Part shown: positions 1-13,115 of the stretch, piece by piece | Layout of the letters: each line of letters starts with the position of its first letter | Position numbering within the stretch: position 1 is the first letter of the stretch | Assembly (NCBI GenBank): GCA_027625915.1 | Contig: JANTQA010000040.1 | Span: forward strand, 248,001-312,000 | Direction of reading: 5' to 3' | DNA from: Anaeramoeba flamelloides | Taxonomy: Eukaryota; Metamonada; Anaeramoebidae | DNA length: 64,000 nucleotides | Notes under the pieces: generated by a model | Told to the model about the DNA's origin: nothing | Seen by the model: only the letters and a program-made list of their open reading frames with translations | Databases searched by the model: none | Translations under genes and position numbers: made by a program

Positions 1-109
1 ATTTGTGAAAAGAAGTAAAATTGACCAGGATTAAATCTATAATTTTTCAATTTTTTGGGAATATTTTTTTTATGATCAAATTTTTAGTTTTATTAAATTT
101 GGTTTTGAA

Positions 110-810
110 TTTCTAGATGTGTTTATACAAGTGATTGAAATTAACCATAGAAGAAACCAAAAAAATAGACCTTAAGAGAGAAAGTGAATATTTTTAAACA
201 AATCTTTTCTTTGCGAAGAACCAAACAAATTATAATAATCACCATTCCAATTAAATTTGTTGAAATCAAAAAAACCCAAGAAAAAAAAAAAAAAAAAATC
301 TAAAAAAATTGAAATCATAATTTAGAATTATTTTGAGTTTTCATCAAATTTCCTAATAACTAAAAAATAATTTTGTTATATTAAAGGAATTCAACATAAA
401 TCTTTATTTATGAAGTAAAGAATTAAAAAATAACCAATTTTCTGAACTAAAACTAGAATTAGATGAATTTAATTAGAATTAAAATTTAAATAAATTGGTG
501 AAATTCTTTTAAAATAAGGAAGTAATTTGTTAATTAACAATTTTTCAAATAAAAAAATTTTTTCGTGGATGAATTCAAAATAGAACTAAATAAAAAAGAA
601 GCAATTGTATTAAATGTAATCGCTAAAATCAAGAAATAAATGATTTTTATTTATTATTTCTTGATAAATTTTGAATTTTTTCTTTTACAATTGTTTAACA
701 CGCACGGAACTTTATTTTACTAGGATATATTTCACACTTCATTTTTTTTTTTCAAAAAAATACACTTTAATAGTACAAGAAATGATTGTTAATATTCCAT
801 TTTCGTAAAA
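110..810 (+). repeat. Dispersed repeat G, copy 1
   Basis: This stretch aligns by eye along its length with 49430-50390 in the same orientation. Shared landmarks in order are an 'accaaaaaaatagacc' block, 'atcttttcttt', 'actagaattagatga', 'ttgataaattttga' and 'tactaggat'. The copies differ by many small indels, so it is an old interspersed repeat. I see no intact reading frame and no clear terminal inverted repeats. Confidence 0.6.
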
Positions 811-3282
811 AAAGTGATACATAGATTGGTTAAAGTATAAGCATCTTGAAATGAAATATTTTGTTTTTTTTTTAGAGATTTTGGCATATACGTAGTATTA
901 TAATTTCTGGAATGAGAATTTCAAATATATAGAATTATGCAAATGATATTATTGAATTTTTAGTAGTTCGTCATCTATATTCTTATATTGCTCTACCTTT
1001 TGTTTGTCAATAAACATTTTTTTGATTTTTTTTTTTTGTTATTTTAGACTTATTAATATTCTTTCTCCTTTTTTAATCATTCCATTTCTTCCCAAATATC
1101 ACCACTTGTAATTACTTTTTTTTTTTTTGTTATAAAAAATTAAAAAATTAAAAAATGCCAAATAAATATTTACAAATTTACAAATTCTCAAAATCCTGTT
1201 ACAAGTTTTAGAAATACCAGTAAGCGACTTCAATTATTTTTACCAAATTAATATCAATTTATTCACAACAAGGAATCTTTTTTTTTTTTTTGATGGAAAA
1301 CAAATTCATAAATTGAAACGAATTTTAATTAAAAATTCAGTGTGAACATGTAAAATCAATAAAAAATGTAAATAATAAGACTGACCTTTTCATTGATCTT
1401 GGATATTGGAATTTTATGGTAAGAAAAAATCAAACTAGAAAACTAACTTCTTAAGGATTATTCATAATTTATGGTCTAATTTAACTCTTTTTATAACCAA
1501 AATCATATTTATTGAATGAAAAGAATGATGGATTAAGAAATCTTGATCCCGTGGTAATTTTAAATTTATGTTATTTTTCAAAATTTTGAGTTGGATACAT
1601 ACATTTTTGGACAAATTTGGTTTATTTTTCATTTTTTACTACGTTTCATTCAATGACGCAAAAAATAAGAACTTATTTCCTTTCCTTTCTATCCAATTAA
1701 TATTCTTTCTAATTTGCATTATTTATTTTTGAATTAATTTTTTTATGAGAGTATTTTCAAAATAACGAAATTCCTAAATAAAAAATTTTTTTATTGTAAC
1801 ATCTATATTACATTTTTATAACAATATTTCCTTTTAAGGATGATTTTTTCAATGATTTTTTGAAAAAATATTATTATAACTGGATTCTAACATTTTACAA
1901 ATTTAATAACAAATATTATAACAAACATGTATGTTATAAAAGTTTTTATTATATTTTTTTTAACATTTAAAACCTTTAAAACACCTTTACAACACGTTTT
2001 TAAAATGTTATAAAAGAACTTTTTTTATTAGGGTTTGTTTGGTTTTTTAATTTTTATTTTTTAAGATAAGTTTCCCTTTTCGCATCCAACATGAGTAGCT
2101 TAAAGAAATAGAAAAGATAATTTATAACTAATAGTAATTACATATATTTTTTTGAATATATTGATCAAATATCAAGATCTTTTTGAGCAATGAAAAACCA
2201 CTTGGAATTATTTTTCTAGTGATTATTTTTTGCTTTTTTTTTGGGATCAATAATCCCCTTCTGATTTCTTTGGATTTTAGAATTTGTTGAGGTTCGCTTT
2301 TTATATTTCCCCAATAAAAATAACCAATAAGTAGAAATTAAGATATATTATTTTCGCAATAATGTAGTGATTTGTGTTCCTCTACCGGTTCCTATCTGAA
2401 AGGTGTTTTTAAATGGACTGTTATTTATTTCTTCTGTTATTTGAAAGACAAAACTTTCAAATTCATTTTTGTCACTAATTTTAAATTGGGGGTGTTATCT
2501 TGATAGGCAATGTCATAAAGTTTTTGTTTTCTAAATTTAATATTCTTTTAATTTGAAAAAAGAATTTTAGTAGTTGTTTTCTTTTTAGTTTAATCCAAAT
2601 GAAATTAGAAATTGAAATGTTTTTAATATTTTTAAAAGTTATTTTAAAAAAATGTTTAGGTTTCTCAAGTTTAAAAAAAATATTCTTTTGATATACTAAA
2701 ATAAAAAAAATTGTATTAAAGATCCAACCAAAAATAAAAAAAAATAAGAAAAATTTTGATGATTAGTAGCTTTTAAAAATCAAAAATTTCATTTTATAAC
2801 CCCCCCGATTTCTAATTCTTTCCCAAAGCGAAATTAACAGTTTTTGTATAGTTTCTCACGAAAATTTTGAAAATCCAAAATCTACCTGTAACTGGACCAA
2901 TTCATTGATTATTAATCACCGTACAGTTTACTTCAAATGTACACATATATTTGAAAATAATATGGATACTCCCACCATTGGTATCTATAAAAAAAAATAC
3001 AATTCTAATTACCTTGTTTTGTTCGAAAATTTATTAGAAAGTTTCTGGATCAACAAATTTTTTCTTTCAAAACCCCTAAAAATTGCCTATTTTGGCTTTC
3101 CTTTCGTTGAAATTCTTTTAAATAAATTTTAAAACTTAGTCTATTCAATTTAAATTCCTATAGAGTATTAAATATAAAAGGTACTTTAGTAACTTTTAAA
3201 TTTTGAGGGTTGAATAAAAAACATTCGTAAATCATTTTTTCGAGATTTTTCAATCGACACCATTCAATTAATAATCACTAAA
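811..3282. other. Gene-free A+T-rich DNA
   Basis: I see no convincing gene here. Homopolymer A and T runs dominate. Two short oddities are a 7-base C run near 2800 and a cluster of 'TTATAAC' words around 1800-2010. The last ~100 bases are the presumed promoter and 5' UTR of the ankyrin gene. Confidence 0.5.
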
Positions 3283-3851
3283 ATGAGTAAAATGACCCCA
3301 CTTCACCACGCCGCCAAAAGAGGAACCGAATCTTGGATTCGAGAATTATTAAAAGAGGGAGTTGATAATATTAATGCCAAAGATAATTTTGGCTGGACTC
3401 CACTTCATTATGCTGCATCTGGTGGCCACCAAATGTGCTGTTGGTATATTCTTGATGCTGGTGCAGATATAGAAGCAAAGTTTGCTTATCTTTTAGCTTT
3501 TTTAACTTCTTTTTTTTTTCTTTTTTATTTTTTTGTTTATTTATTTTTTCCTCTTTTCTTTTCTTTTTAATTTTTTTTTTTAACTTTTAAATTATTTCTT
3601 TTTTGTACATTTTCAAAACCAATTCTTAAATTTTCAATTACAGAGACGACAGTGGAGATACTCCTCTTCATAAATCTGCATGGAAGGGACACCTCGATAC
3701 TGTAAATCACCTTTTAGAATGGGGTGCAGACAAAACCTCTAAAAATAATGAAGGAAAATATCCTCTCGATCTTGCCAGAGAAACCAAGATAGCAGTTGTA
3801 TTACAACTTGATTTAAGTGAAGAAGGATCAGAAAATGAATTGTCTGATTAA
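3283..3851 (+). CDS. Small ankyrin-repeat protein (2 exons)
   Basis: Predicted coding exons are 3283-3479 and 3644-3851, giving 134 residues. The 164-bp intron 3480-3643 is T-rich, begins GTTTGC and ends TTACAG; splicing restores the frame through a split AAA codon (IEAK-DDSGDTPLH). Ankyrin hallmarks are visible: TPLHHAA near residue 5, TPLHYAASGGH near 39-49, DTPLHKSAWKGH in exon 2 and a last degenerate repeat with YPLDLARE, so about four repeats. The tail is acidic (SEEGSENELSD). Ankyrin repeats act as protein-binding scaffolds; nothing here shows the partner. There is no signal peptide or membrane segment, so it is probably cytosolic or nuclear. An ATG nine bases downstream is an alternative start. 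Confidence 0.85.
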
Positions 3852-5194
3852 GTCTGTCATCAAATGAGTATTCATTTGTTGGATCTTTAAAAATAAGTTT
3901 TTCAAAAGCCTAACCGTATTTTCTTTTTCTTTTTGTTTCTTTCTTTTAAAAACTAATCCATAATCTTTATAACATACAGACGCTTTTTTCATTGTCTTTC
4001 TTTTTATTTTTTTTGTGTCTGGTACAAAAAGATTAAAGACTTTAAAAAACTTTTTTTTATTTTTAATTTTGTTTTTTCTTTTTTAATTTTTGTATTTGTA
4101 TTTACACTCAACTAATTTCTGTTACTGATATTTTTTTTTTCACAAATAAATTTAACTTGGAAAATATAAAAACAAAAAACACAAGGCAAGTGTATATTTA
4201 ATTAATCGTTTGAAAAGAATTATCTTCCTGTATCATCAATTTTGAATGTTTGTAAATATTTATATTCTTATTCTTAGCGTAACAACCCAAAACACTTGGA
4301 AAAACCAAAGAAAATTTGTGACTTTCAAAAGTATATGAATGAAAAATAAAATTACACAAACCAACACTCCTACAAATCTTTTTGTTTTTAAAATGAGACT
4401 GTTAATTTTCCAAAAACACGAAAAGAAACAAAAAATAAAGTTCTTGGAATTCAAAATCATTAATTAATTAATTAATTTCATAAAACAATTTCTTACTACA
4501 ATTTTCCGAAAATATGAGTTTTTAAGGGTTTGGTTGGTTTTTTTAAAAAATAAATTACAAACCCTAAAAGAACCTTTTTTGAGATAAAATGTTTTGGAAA
4601 GGTATCAGAGCTTAACCAAAGCACCCAATTATTAATATTTTTGTTTGTGCTCTCAGAAAAAATACAAATATACTTGAAATACTATTATTTTCCAATTAAA
4701 AAAGATAATTTTTAGTTCATTTCTCGAAATATTTTTTAATTTTATAAGTTGAAGAAAATCCAAAGATCTTTAAAACATCATTTAGAAATGATATTTTAAG
4801 ACAATAAATTAAACTACTTTATGTAACTCCAAGACAACATTTTTACTCTAATAATATGATTGTAACAGTAATAATTAATCAACATTTTGGAAATTGAAAG
4901 AAAAAAATTTCAATTATTAATTGGAAAATAACATTATTGAAAATTAATAATATTTTACATTAAAAATAAATATAAAATGCATTTAAAAACTTCATTTTTC
5001 ATGAAAGCAGACTTTTTTACAAAAATTGTATATTTTCCATTTTTAAGTATTTTGATCTTTTTTACAACAAGCCAGATTTTTTTTTTGAATCTATAATACA
5101 TCCAGTAAAATTATTTTTAGCAGTTATTAATATTTTTTAACTAAACTAAATTCCAAAAATTTGGGAACAGTTCAAACAGTTGTAAGAGTAACAA

Positions 5195-5665
5195 TACTAC
5201 ACTTTACATTCAATTTGTATATAATTTTGATTTTTGTACTATTTTTAATCATTTTTTTTCTCTTTTTATTTTTTTGTTTCCATTTTGCTTTTTGAATTAC
5301 CTAATTAGTTCGTTAAGATCTGGAAAATTTTTTTGAATGATTGATAGAGTTATAATGTTTAGTTTTGTAAAATAGAAAAACTCAAATAAAATTGGTAGAT
5401 GGTATTTTAACATTTGATCGGATCAATAATTGTTGGTGAAATTTAAACAAATTTACCAAAAACGTTTTTTTGTTATACTCTCTTCAAAATAATGAACATA
5501 TCCTTATTTTGATTAATAATAATTTATTTATTATTTATTTGGGTATTGTAAATTTGAAATAGTTGTTAATATTCCAATTAGCAAATGGTTCTAAATTGAT
5601 ATTTCTTATAGAATTTATTTTCAAAAGATTTTTTTTCTAAAATTGAATTTTTAGGAAGAAAATTT
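5195..5665 (+). repeat. Dispersed repeat family A-D, copy A
   Basis: Homologous by eye to 33735-34205 (+), 59456-59930 (-) and more weakly 12715-13115 (-). Shared blocks include 'aactcaaataaaatt', 'acatttgat.ggatcaat', 'tttgttatactctctt' and 'aaatggttctaa'. This copy is diverged, and the 17-bp inverted repeats seen in copies B and C are decayed here. Confidence 0.6.
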
Positions 5666-6864
5666 TGAATTGGAGCTTATATATAGAAAAATCATGGATT
5701 TTTTTAAAAAAAATAGTATAATTAAAAACGGTATACTAATAATAAATTAATCCACATTATATCTCTATTTCTCTAAAATATTTCAATAAAATAAATTAAA
5801 AATAAAGAAGAAGAAAATAAAAATCGTTCTGTAAATTAATCAGAAAGAATTATTGATTATTCAATTTGCAAAAAACTTAATTATAGTTACAATTTGAATT
5901 ATTTGTCTATAATATTTTTTAAAAGATTATTGAACAAAATTTTCATACAATTTTCTAAAAAATATTTAAAAGATCTAAAACTTTCAATCATCCAGTACCA
6001 ATCCAGTTAAAATATGTTGTTTTCTTCAAAAATTTTTGTCATTGATGATAAGTTCAATTCTTTGCTTTTTATTTTTTGCTAAAGATGAAGTAAATTCTGT
6101 TCATTTGATTCTTTAAATGACTATAAAGAAAAGATAAAAAAAAATATTAGATTTTTTTGCCTTTAAATTCCATTTTTGTGTTTGACATGTTAACGAACAA
6201 TCAGGGATAATTAATTTAATAATTTTTGATCATCATACAATTAAAAATATGATAAGTCAAAAATTCAAAATTCCTAAAAAAATTGAAATATCATAGTTCT
6301 TCTATATCCTCAAAGATAAAATATATTAACCCAAAATACTTTTAATATTGTATTCCACATAATTACTTTCCAAAAGAAAGTTAGTAGCAAGTTTTAATAT
6401 TTTGGTTAAGGTTTTGATCTTTTGTGTGTGTTGTCCCATACTTAATACTTAGCTTACCACATAAAATGATATTGCCAAATTTACCTTCTTTTTTTCAAAA
6501 AAAAAAATTCAAAAAAATAAATGGTTATTTACAGAAGATCTCATACCGAATTATTACAGAAAAGAATATTCATAGAATTTCATTGGTAAAAATTTCATAA
6601 AGATTTATAAATATTTAAAGGAAATCTTTAACAGATAGTCTCATTTTGTAAAAAAATTAATATAATCCCCAATTTAAATAATTCAGATTTAAAAAAAATC
6701 ATAATTTCCTATTTTATGAATAACCTTTGGCTTAAAATTCTTCAATTAAAAACAATTTTTTTTCTCTCAGTACAAAATCGATTACATCGAATTAAATTTG
6801 TTCAAATTTTTTGTTGTTTTTTGTAACCATATATATTTCATAAGGTTTTTGTTCGATTCTAGAT

Positions 6865-7690
6865 AACAATAACTCACTTTAAAGGTAAAAAATGAAAAAA
6901 AAATCTTCGAGATCTAAAAAATGTCAAAAAGAGTGAAACTTTAAAAATTAACAAGATTGTTTTCAAAATTATAATTACAATGATTTAAATTGGAAATTGG
7001 GTAGCTATCTATGTTGTTTTGTTTTTTTCATAAAACATCATAATTTTTCATTGTTAATTTGTGCTATCGATCCTAAACCACATATTTCTTAGTTTTTAAT
7101 TGGTATTGGGTATTCATAAAACTATTTAAAATAATTTTTCAATTTTAAACGATTTTTTTTTTTTGCTTGTGAAGTTTTTTCCCTTAAGAACTACTTTATC
7201 ACCTGTATAGTGTATAGTTATTGTGTTATTTTAAATCCACTTTTCGAGTAGTATTTTCCTTTCTGAATAAATCTGAAAAAAATTACTAGTTACAAAGTCA
7301 AAAAACAACGCTCACAAAAAAAAAAAATCAAATATATTTTTGAATGAAAATTGTAAAAAAATAACTTGAAGGGTGGATTCAGTACTGTTAAAAATAATTT
7401 TATGAAATGTAAAAAAAAAAATAATAATTTTTATAAGATCTTAATATTAATCAAAAACTAACCAATAAGTGAAGCGTGATCGATCTCAAAAAATCAACAC
7501 CCAAAAAATTTGTACATTTTAGAAAAAAAAACAACAAGAAGTTCCACTCAATTTCCAATTCGAATTACTAGAATCTAGAATTTTGAAAACGACTTTGTTA
7601 GTTGTCAAAGTTTCACTCTTTTTAATGTTTTTTAGATCTGAAATATTTTTTTTTTTCATTTTTTTCCTTTCTCATCTGAGTTATTTAGTC
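6865..7690. repeat. Foldback element with ~170-bp inverted arms
   Basis: The left arm (about 6868-7040) matches the reverse complement of the right arm (about 7515-7690). Shared words are 'gatctaaaaaa', 'aaaaagagtgaaacttt', 'gttttcaaaatt' and 'aattggaaattg'. About 470 bp lie between the arms, with no coding potential that I can see. This looks like a non-autonomous DNA element or snapback repeat. The ends near 'ataactca' were not resolved to a target duplication. Confidence 0.5.
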
Positions 7691-9129
7691 TCAAGAATGT
7701 TACAAAATCCTCAATATCTAAATATCGAGTGTTATTCAATAGCTAAAAATTAGATTAAATCAAATCAAATTTATTTTGTACTTAATAATAACAATTTGTA
7801 TTAAATTGAAGAAATTTTAACCTTTAGAAAAATAAATAAAGAAATAATTATTTTTTTTTGAAAAATTAGTTTGGAATTGCGATATCTTACAATATTTTTT
7901 GTTAATTGAATTTTTTGCCATTTAAGTCCTCTCAAGTTTTTTTTATCATATTACTTGAATTTTTTTAATTAAAAGAAGGGGCAATTTAACTATACTTTAT
8001 TTTGTTTCAAGTCGCTCCCTGAGTCTGGAACAAATCCATCATAAATGACTATACTCATAAGGTATTTTCAATAAAAATTCAAATTTTAAAAGTTTTCAAA
8101 CTTGTAAAAGCAACTAAAAAATATTTAGAATATCTTGGGGAAATTAATTTCTTTTTTATAATATTTCAAATGGGAATTAATATATTCTAAAATCAAATTG
8201 TATTGGGATTATCAATAAAGAGTGAAATTGTAAAAATTGTTGTAATTTTAAAAATTCACCTTTTTGTAAAAGAAATTCTCAATAATTATATTTTACTAAG
8301 ATTATGGAACTCTTTCTTGAGTTTTATTAATCAATAATTTCACTATTTTCACATGAAAACTGAGTTATTAACAAAAAAAACACAAAAACAGCTTATTTGT
8401 GAAATTTTTTTAAAAAAATTATTTTATATAAAAGTAGAAAGAAATATTAATATTTGTGAAGGTTGTGAACAAAAATTTCACTTCAAAAATGAAACCATTA
8501 AGTTCTAGCATTATCCAGTTTCAAAAAAAACCTACTTAATTTCATATAAAAAATTACAATAATTATTTTAAACTTGAAAAAAATATAATTTTTTTATTCA
8601 AAGAACAGTTCAAATCAATTTTTTCTTTTTATTGACCGAAAATTACAAGAAAAAAAACAAATAATTACTATTAAAAATTCTCCCAAAATACTTTTTTAAA
8701 ACCGGGGTAATTCAACATTAAGGTAAAGAGAACCTATTTAATTTGATTATTTTTAATTTTAAATTTAATAACACGATCTTAATTTCATTCAGTGAGTTAT
8801 TAACAACACAAAGACTAAAAAATTCAATCTACTTTATTATTATTTCTCGATTTTTTAAATATTTTCAAACAAATATATAAAAAATTATGAAATAAATCCT
8901 TCTAATAAAAAAATAATAGTAGATATTATCAAATAATTGATTTTAATAAAAATAATTCGTTGTTTATACTCATAAAATTTCTTAAAAAAATAATAGATTA
9001 GGTAATATTCTTTTTCTTGAATTTATAAGAAATATTATAAATATTTTTAAATAAAATAAAGGATCAATTTTTTTAGATCTTCAAGAGATTTAATATTTGA
9101 TTTATTTTGATTGTATTTTTAAAATATGA

Positions 9130-9420
9130 TTAAATTTTCAAGGTTATTTATTCATACAAAACCACAATAATTACTGTTAATTATACAATAAAAAGATCAA
9201 AAATTTCATTCAAATTCCGAAAATAACATAATTCCAAGAATGATAACAAATCATCAAAAGTACCAATTCTAAAATGTAAATTAATTATTTCAACTGATTT
9301 TTGAATTAAAAATTTGAAATTTTAGATCATTTAGAGAACTCTTGTTTCCGAAAATTGAATCGAAATTTTGTTCCATTTATTTTGTAACAGATAGTACTAA
9401 AAGTAAGATTTCATAAAAAT
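9130..9420 (+). repeat. Dispersed repeat H, copy 1
   Basis: Aligns with 30060-30345 (+) and the reverse complement of 31635-31885. Conserved words include 'actgttaatt', 'aataaaaagatcaaaa', 'attccaagaat', 'ttccatttatttt' and 'aacagatagta'. No reading frame is kept. Confidence 0.55.
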
Positions 9421-9862
9421 ACTTATTGCAAATTTTTCATTTTATTTTTTGATCGAAAAACCCAAATAAAAAGGATCAGATCTTGACTGAAAATTTCATT
9501 GGAAAAATGAAATCTTTTAAAAAGGATTATTCATTTCTCTAAAGTTGATCAATAAAGTTGCCAATCGGGTTTAATTTTATAAGTGTACAAATAATTGCTC
9601 TATTATCTTGAGGAAAAAAAAAAAAATCCGAGTTACTTGTTCCTTAACAAAACTTTTTCTATTTGAAAGATCATTATCCCCTTTAAAGTATCTTCAACTC
9701 TTTGAAAGGGTTGTAAATATTCTTCAAGTTTTTGAATTCTGTTTAGATGACTCTAAACTTTGGAAAAGTCTTGAGTCTTTTGTTGTACTATTATTTATTT
9801 TTTCTCATTTCATCTTTTTATTTTTATAATCCTTTTAATTATTTTGACATTGAACAATTTGA

Positions 9863-11110
9863 ATGGGAAACAAAACTGGTAAGAAAGGAAAGGGGTATTC
9901 TTCTGGACTTCCAGATACACCGACAATCAGAAGAAAAGGATCTAAAAGTTGGACCCTGGCATGTACAAAAGATCCTTTTTTAATGATACCAAAGCAAGTA
10001 GTATTAAAACTTCGACCACAAAATTTTTCTTTTTATTCTGTGAAAGGAAGACTGATAAAATCGTATTCTTTTTATGATCTCCAGGTAAAAAATTTTACTT
10101 TGTTCTAATTATGGTTTTTCTTGGTGACTTGTTTTTCAAAAATTATTCCAACTTTTTTTGATTGATTGAACAAAATAACAACAAACATTTCCATACCAAA
10201 CACAAACACAAGCACAAACACACTTGAGCCCATTAATAAAAACTCAAAAAAAAAAAGTGTTTATTCGTCTTATTATAAAGACGAGAATCGTTGTTACTGA
10301 TATTTTCTTTTTCAATAAAACAATTTATTTAATTTCATTTCACGACACAACCAAGAATATTTCTCCGAAAATTTTCACTACAAAGAGATCAATTTCTCTA
10401 CTTATTAGAAAGGTTTTGTTTCAATGCTTTTGACTTTTAACACAGAGAAAAAAAGAAGTGAAAATTGTTACACTTTCAAAATATCTCCTAATCGTAATGT
10501 TATTTTTCTGTTAATAAACGCAAACTTTGATTGCAAGCACCAAAATAATTTACTTCTTATGATGAGTTGAAAAAAGCCCAAGGTCTTTTCAAAGCCAATT
10601 TGAAACGATATTTCTAGAGATTTAGTTAAGCTTCCTTATTGAACTTGGAGATAAAATTTGAATTATGGCAATTTGGTTGTAATAGTATCAATATTTGAAA
10701 ATAAATAATACCATTTTGTCAACCTTTCAAATGTTGAAAGAAACTCAGTTATAAGGCAACAATTTTCCTTCTCATTTTATATCTTTGATGAACAAAAATC
10801 ATCTAAATATTGCAACACAACATCGCTAAACTTTTTAGCTTTTTTCGTTCTTTCTAACAAATCGAAATCATTCACCTAATTAAATTAATAATAAAAAAAA
10901 ACTATACCGAAAAGGGATCGATTGTCTCTTTTTCATTTAGATCCATATTTTGATAAAAAATAATATAAATCACCTGAAAATTAAAATTGACAAAAAGTTC
11001 AAATTTTGTGTTTGTGGTCGCAGATAAAAGAAAAAATTTTAGAATAGAGAATCAATTTCCGAACTCTTATAAATTTTCATAGTATGGTTGGAACGGCTAT
11101 ATATATATAT

Positions 11111-11144
<34 letters not shown>

Positions 11145-11998
11145 GGATGGATAGATATAGATATATAAACTATTTTCCAGTCAAAGGAGTCCAGTTGTAT
11201 CTGCGAATTGCATGTATTTAAAGGGTTTGAATGGATATCAAAAGAAAAAAATTTATTTTGGAAATTTCAAAATAGAAATCATTTTTTCACATTTTCTTGT
11301 CAAGATTTTATTTTTCAATTATTTTGTGAAGAATGTGTGAATGATTCACAAAAATTTGAAAATGCTTTGTTGTTTTTTTTTTTTTTGGAAGGTGAAAAAG
11401 AAGAAGTCTGAAAAATTGTAACAAAATGAGAAAAAAAAATGTAACATAAATTAACATCTCTATGTTGTAATTAATTTACATTGCCTTAGTTTTGGAATTG
11501 GGATCTAAAAAAATAATTTATGTTATATTCTTAATATTCTTTTTTTTTTGTCTAAATTAACTTTATTATTTTCATTTTTTTATCAATTCAAATAATAAAT
11601 AAATATTTATATATTAGGCTTGGGGATCTAAAAAAAATAATTTATTTTTAAAAATTTCAGATAAAATGATAGTTTTAAAGTTTCCAAATCCACAAATTAT
11701 TGATGATGAAATTGATATTTATGTCAATCAAATTTATGTTGATTTGAAGAGAGTAAAGAAAGAGGAGCTTGAGTTTCAACAGTTAAAAGATGAGTTTGGT
11801 GTACCAATTGACAAAGAAACCGGGATGCCGTTACGATTAAAAAACGAGACTATGGATACAGTGTTGCAAGAAAACATGGAAGAAAAGAAGGAACGGAAGA
11901 AGAAAAAGAAACGAAAAAAGAAAAAAGAAGATGAAATCAAAAAAGAGGATGAAATCAAAAAAGAAGATGAAATTAAAAAAGAAGATGATGAGAATTGA
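9863..11998 (+). CDS. Predicted PH/FERM-F3-like protein with charged tail (3 exons)
   Basis: Proposed exons are 9863-10084, 10448-10565 and 11661-11998, giving 225 residues in one frame. Exon 1 starts MGNKTGKKGKG (a possible but unproven N-myristoylation start) and ends at a clear CAG|GTAAAA donor. Exon 2 follows TTTTAACACAGAG and encodes CYTFKISPNRNVIFLL. Exon 3 follows an ATTTCAG acceptor, encodes VLKFPNPQIIDDEIDIYV, then becomes a K/E-rich tail ending in three repeats of EDEIKK. The pattern FSFYSVKGRLIKSYSFYDL plus FKISPNRNVIFLL resembles the beta-sheet core of PH-like folds (PH or FERM F3), which bind lipids or peptides; this is an inference from pattern only. Intron 2 (1,095 bp) holds a microsatellite and repeats. 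Alternative: exons 1-2 and exon 3 could be separate genes. Exon 3 is the surest part. Confidence 0.45.
11030..11095 (-). repeat. End fragment of the 39820-type MITE
   Basis: The reverse complement of this stretch begins 'agccgttccaaccata' and continues 'gaaaattt..tctattct', matching the left terminal arm of the foldback at 39820-40269. Only one end is present, inside intron 2 of the PH-like gene. Confidence 0.45.
11097..11165. repeat. TA/GATA microsatellite
   Basis: A (TA)n run passes into about nine GATA units, then GATG and imperfect GATA units. It lies inside the long second intron of the PH-like gene and directly precedes repeat unit F. Confidence 0.9.
11166..11296 (+). repeat. Repeat unit F, copy 1 (intronic)
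   Basis: About 130 bp aligning closely with 60053-60182. Shared words are 'attttccagtcaaagg', 'ttgaatggat' and 'gaaatcattttttcacatt'. In the other copy the same block reads as an open protein-like frame; here that frame is interrupted. Both copies lie downstream of a microsatellite within a long intron. Confidence 0.65.
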
Positions 11999-12379
11999 AA
12001 TAATAAAACCAAGTAAAAAAATCTTCTCAAATCAAGAGACACAAAAGTTTATATTAACAAATATTTTGCATTGTTAAGCCATAAAAATAATCAAATTCTG
12101 GTGAATACTTAATAATAATTTCAAATTATTTATCAATTATAATAATAATAATAATTTAAACCAAATAATTTTGAGTTCTGGTTTGTTTATTCATTACAAT
12201 TTATTTTATATTTTTTTTTTTTTTTAATTTTAAAGGGTGATTTTGAAATTAATTTTTAATTTTTCCCCAAAATTTATAAAGTATATTGTTTTTCAATAAT
12301 ATAAACCCCATTCCAAAAATTAGGACACAACCAAAATCCAAAATTGGCAATAAAAAAACTCAATTTATTATATTTTTCC

Positions 12380-12835
12380 AAACCTAATATTAAACCAAAT
12401 TTTAGTTACCGAGTATTAATGTTTTTATTAGTAATGGTTTTTATCCAAATAAAAGAAAAAAATATAAAACGAAAAAATAATAATTGGTGTGTATGTCCAA
12501 AATAATGAAACGATCAAGAACAATAAATTGTATTGGATGTATTGTTATGGGTGAGATGCGAAAATTCATCGAATCTGTTAAAGAGAGGTTTTAGAAGTGA
12601 CTAAAATTTGAGACTTCTAATTCAAAGAGTATCTAAAATAGATACAGTCATCAGAAGTATTTGAATCTTAATTTAGTTTTCTAAAATACAAATTTATTTT
12701 TCTAAATATAATATTAAACCATATTTAAGTTACTGGGTATTAATGTTTTAATAAGCAATCATTTTAACTCAAATAAAAGAAAGAAAATCTTGAGCAAAAG
12801 AAATAAAAATCTATTTGTCCAAAATGGTGAAACAA
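12380..12835 (+). repeat. Direct duplication, ~130-bp unit
   Basis: The unit at 12380-12540 recurs at 12700-12835, with 'aatattaaacca', 'agttac.gggtattaatgttt', 'aaataaaagaaa' and 'gtccaaaat..tgaaac' in the same order. The second unit runs directly into repeat copy D, so it may be the outer part of that family. Confidence 0.5.
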
Positions 12836-13115
12836 GTGAGAAAAAAAAATTGTCTTGATAAATTTGTTGAAATCCCATCAACAATTGTTGATCGATCAAA
12901 TGATCAGATACTATCAACTATTGTATTTGATTTTTTTTTATTTAACAATCTCAAAATGACTATTCTATCAATCATTGAAAAAAAATTTTTAGATCTAACG
13001 AAACAGATTAAATAACTTCCAAAAAAGGAAATGAAAACAAAAAAAAAAGACAAAAAATGAAATAGTTAGTAAAATAAAAATTCTTTCCAAATTGAATTTA
13101 AAGTGCAGCATTGTT
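12715..13115 (-). repeat. Dispersed repeat family A-D, copy D
   Basis: Matches copy C (59628 onward) in the same plus-strand sense: 'gataaatttg', 'gatcgatcaaatgatcagata', 'tatcaa', 'aacagattaaataa' and 'gaaatgaaaacaaaaaa' correspond block by block. It is diverged and incomplete at the end that carries inverted repeats in B and C. Confidence 0.5.

Larger units (their letters stand above)
3852..9862. other. 6-kb intergenic desert with repeat copies
   Basis: I find no gene. The stretch contains repeat A (5195-5665), a foldback element (about 6865-7690) and repeat H copy 1 (9130-9420). A short minus-strand frame at 4260-4460 is hydrophobic purely from T-richness and is not believed. The remainder is homopolymer-rich A+T DNA. 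Confidence 0.5.
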
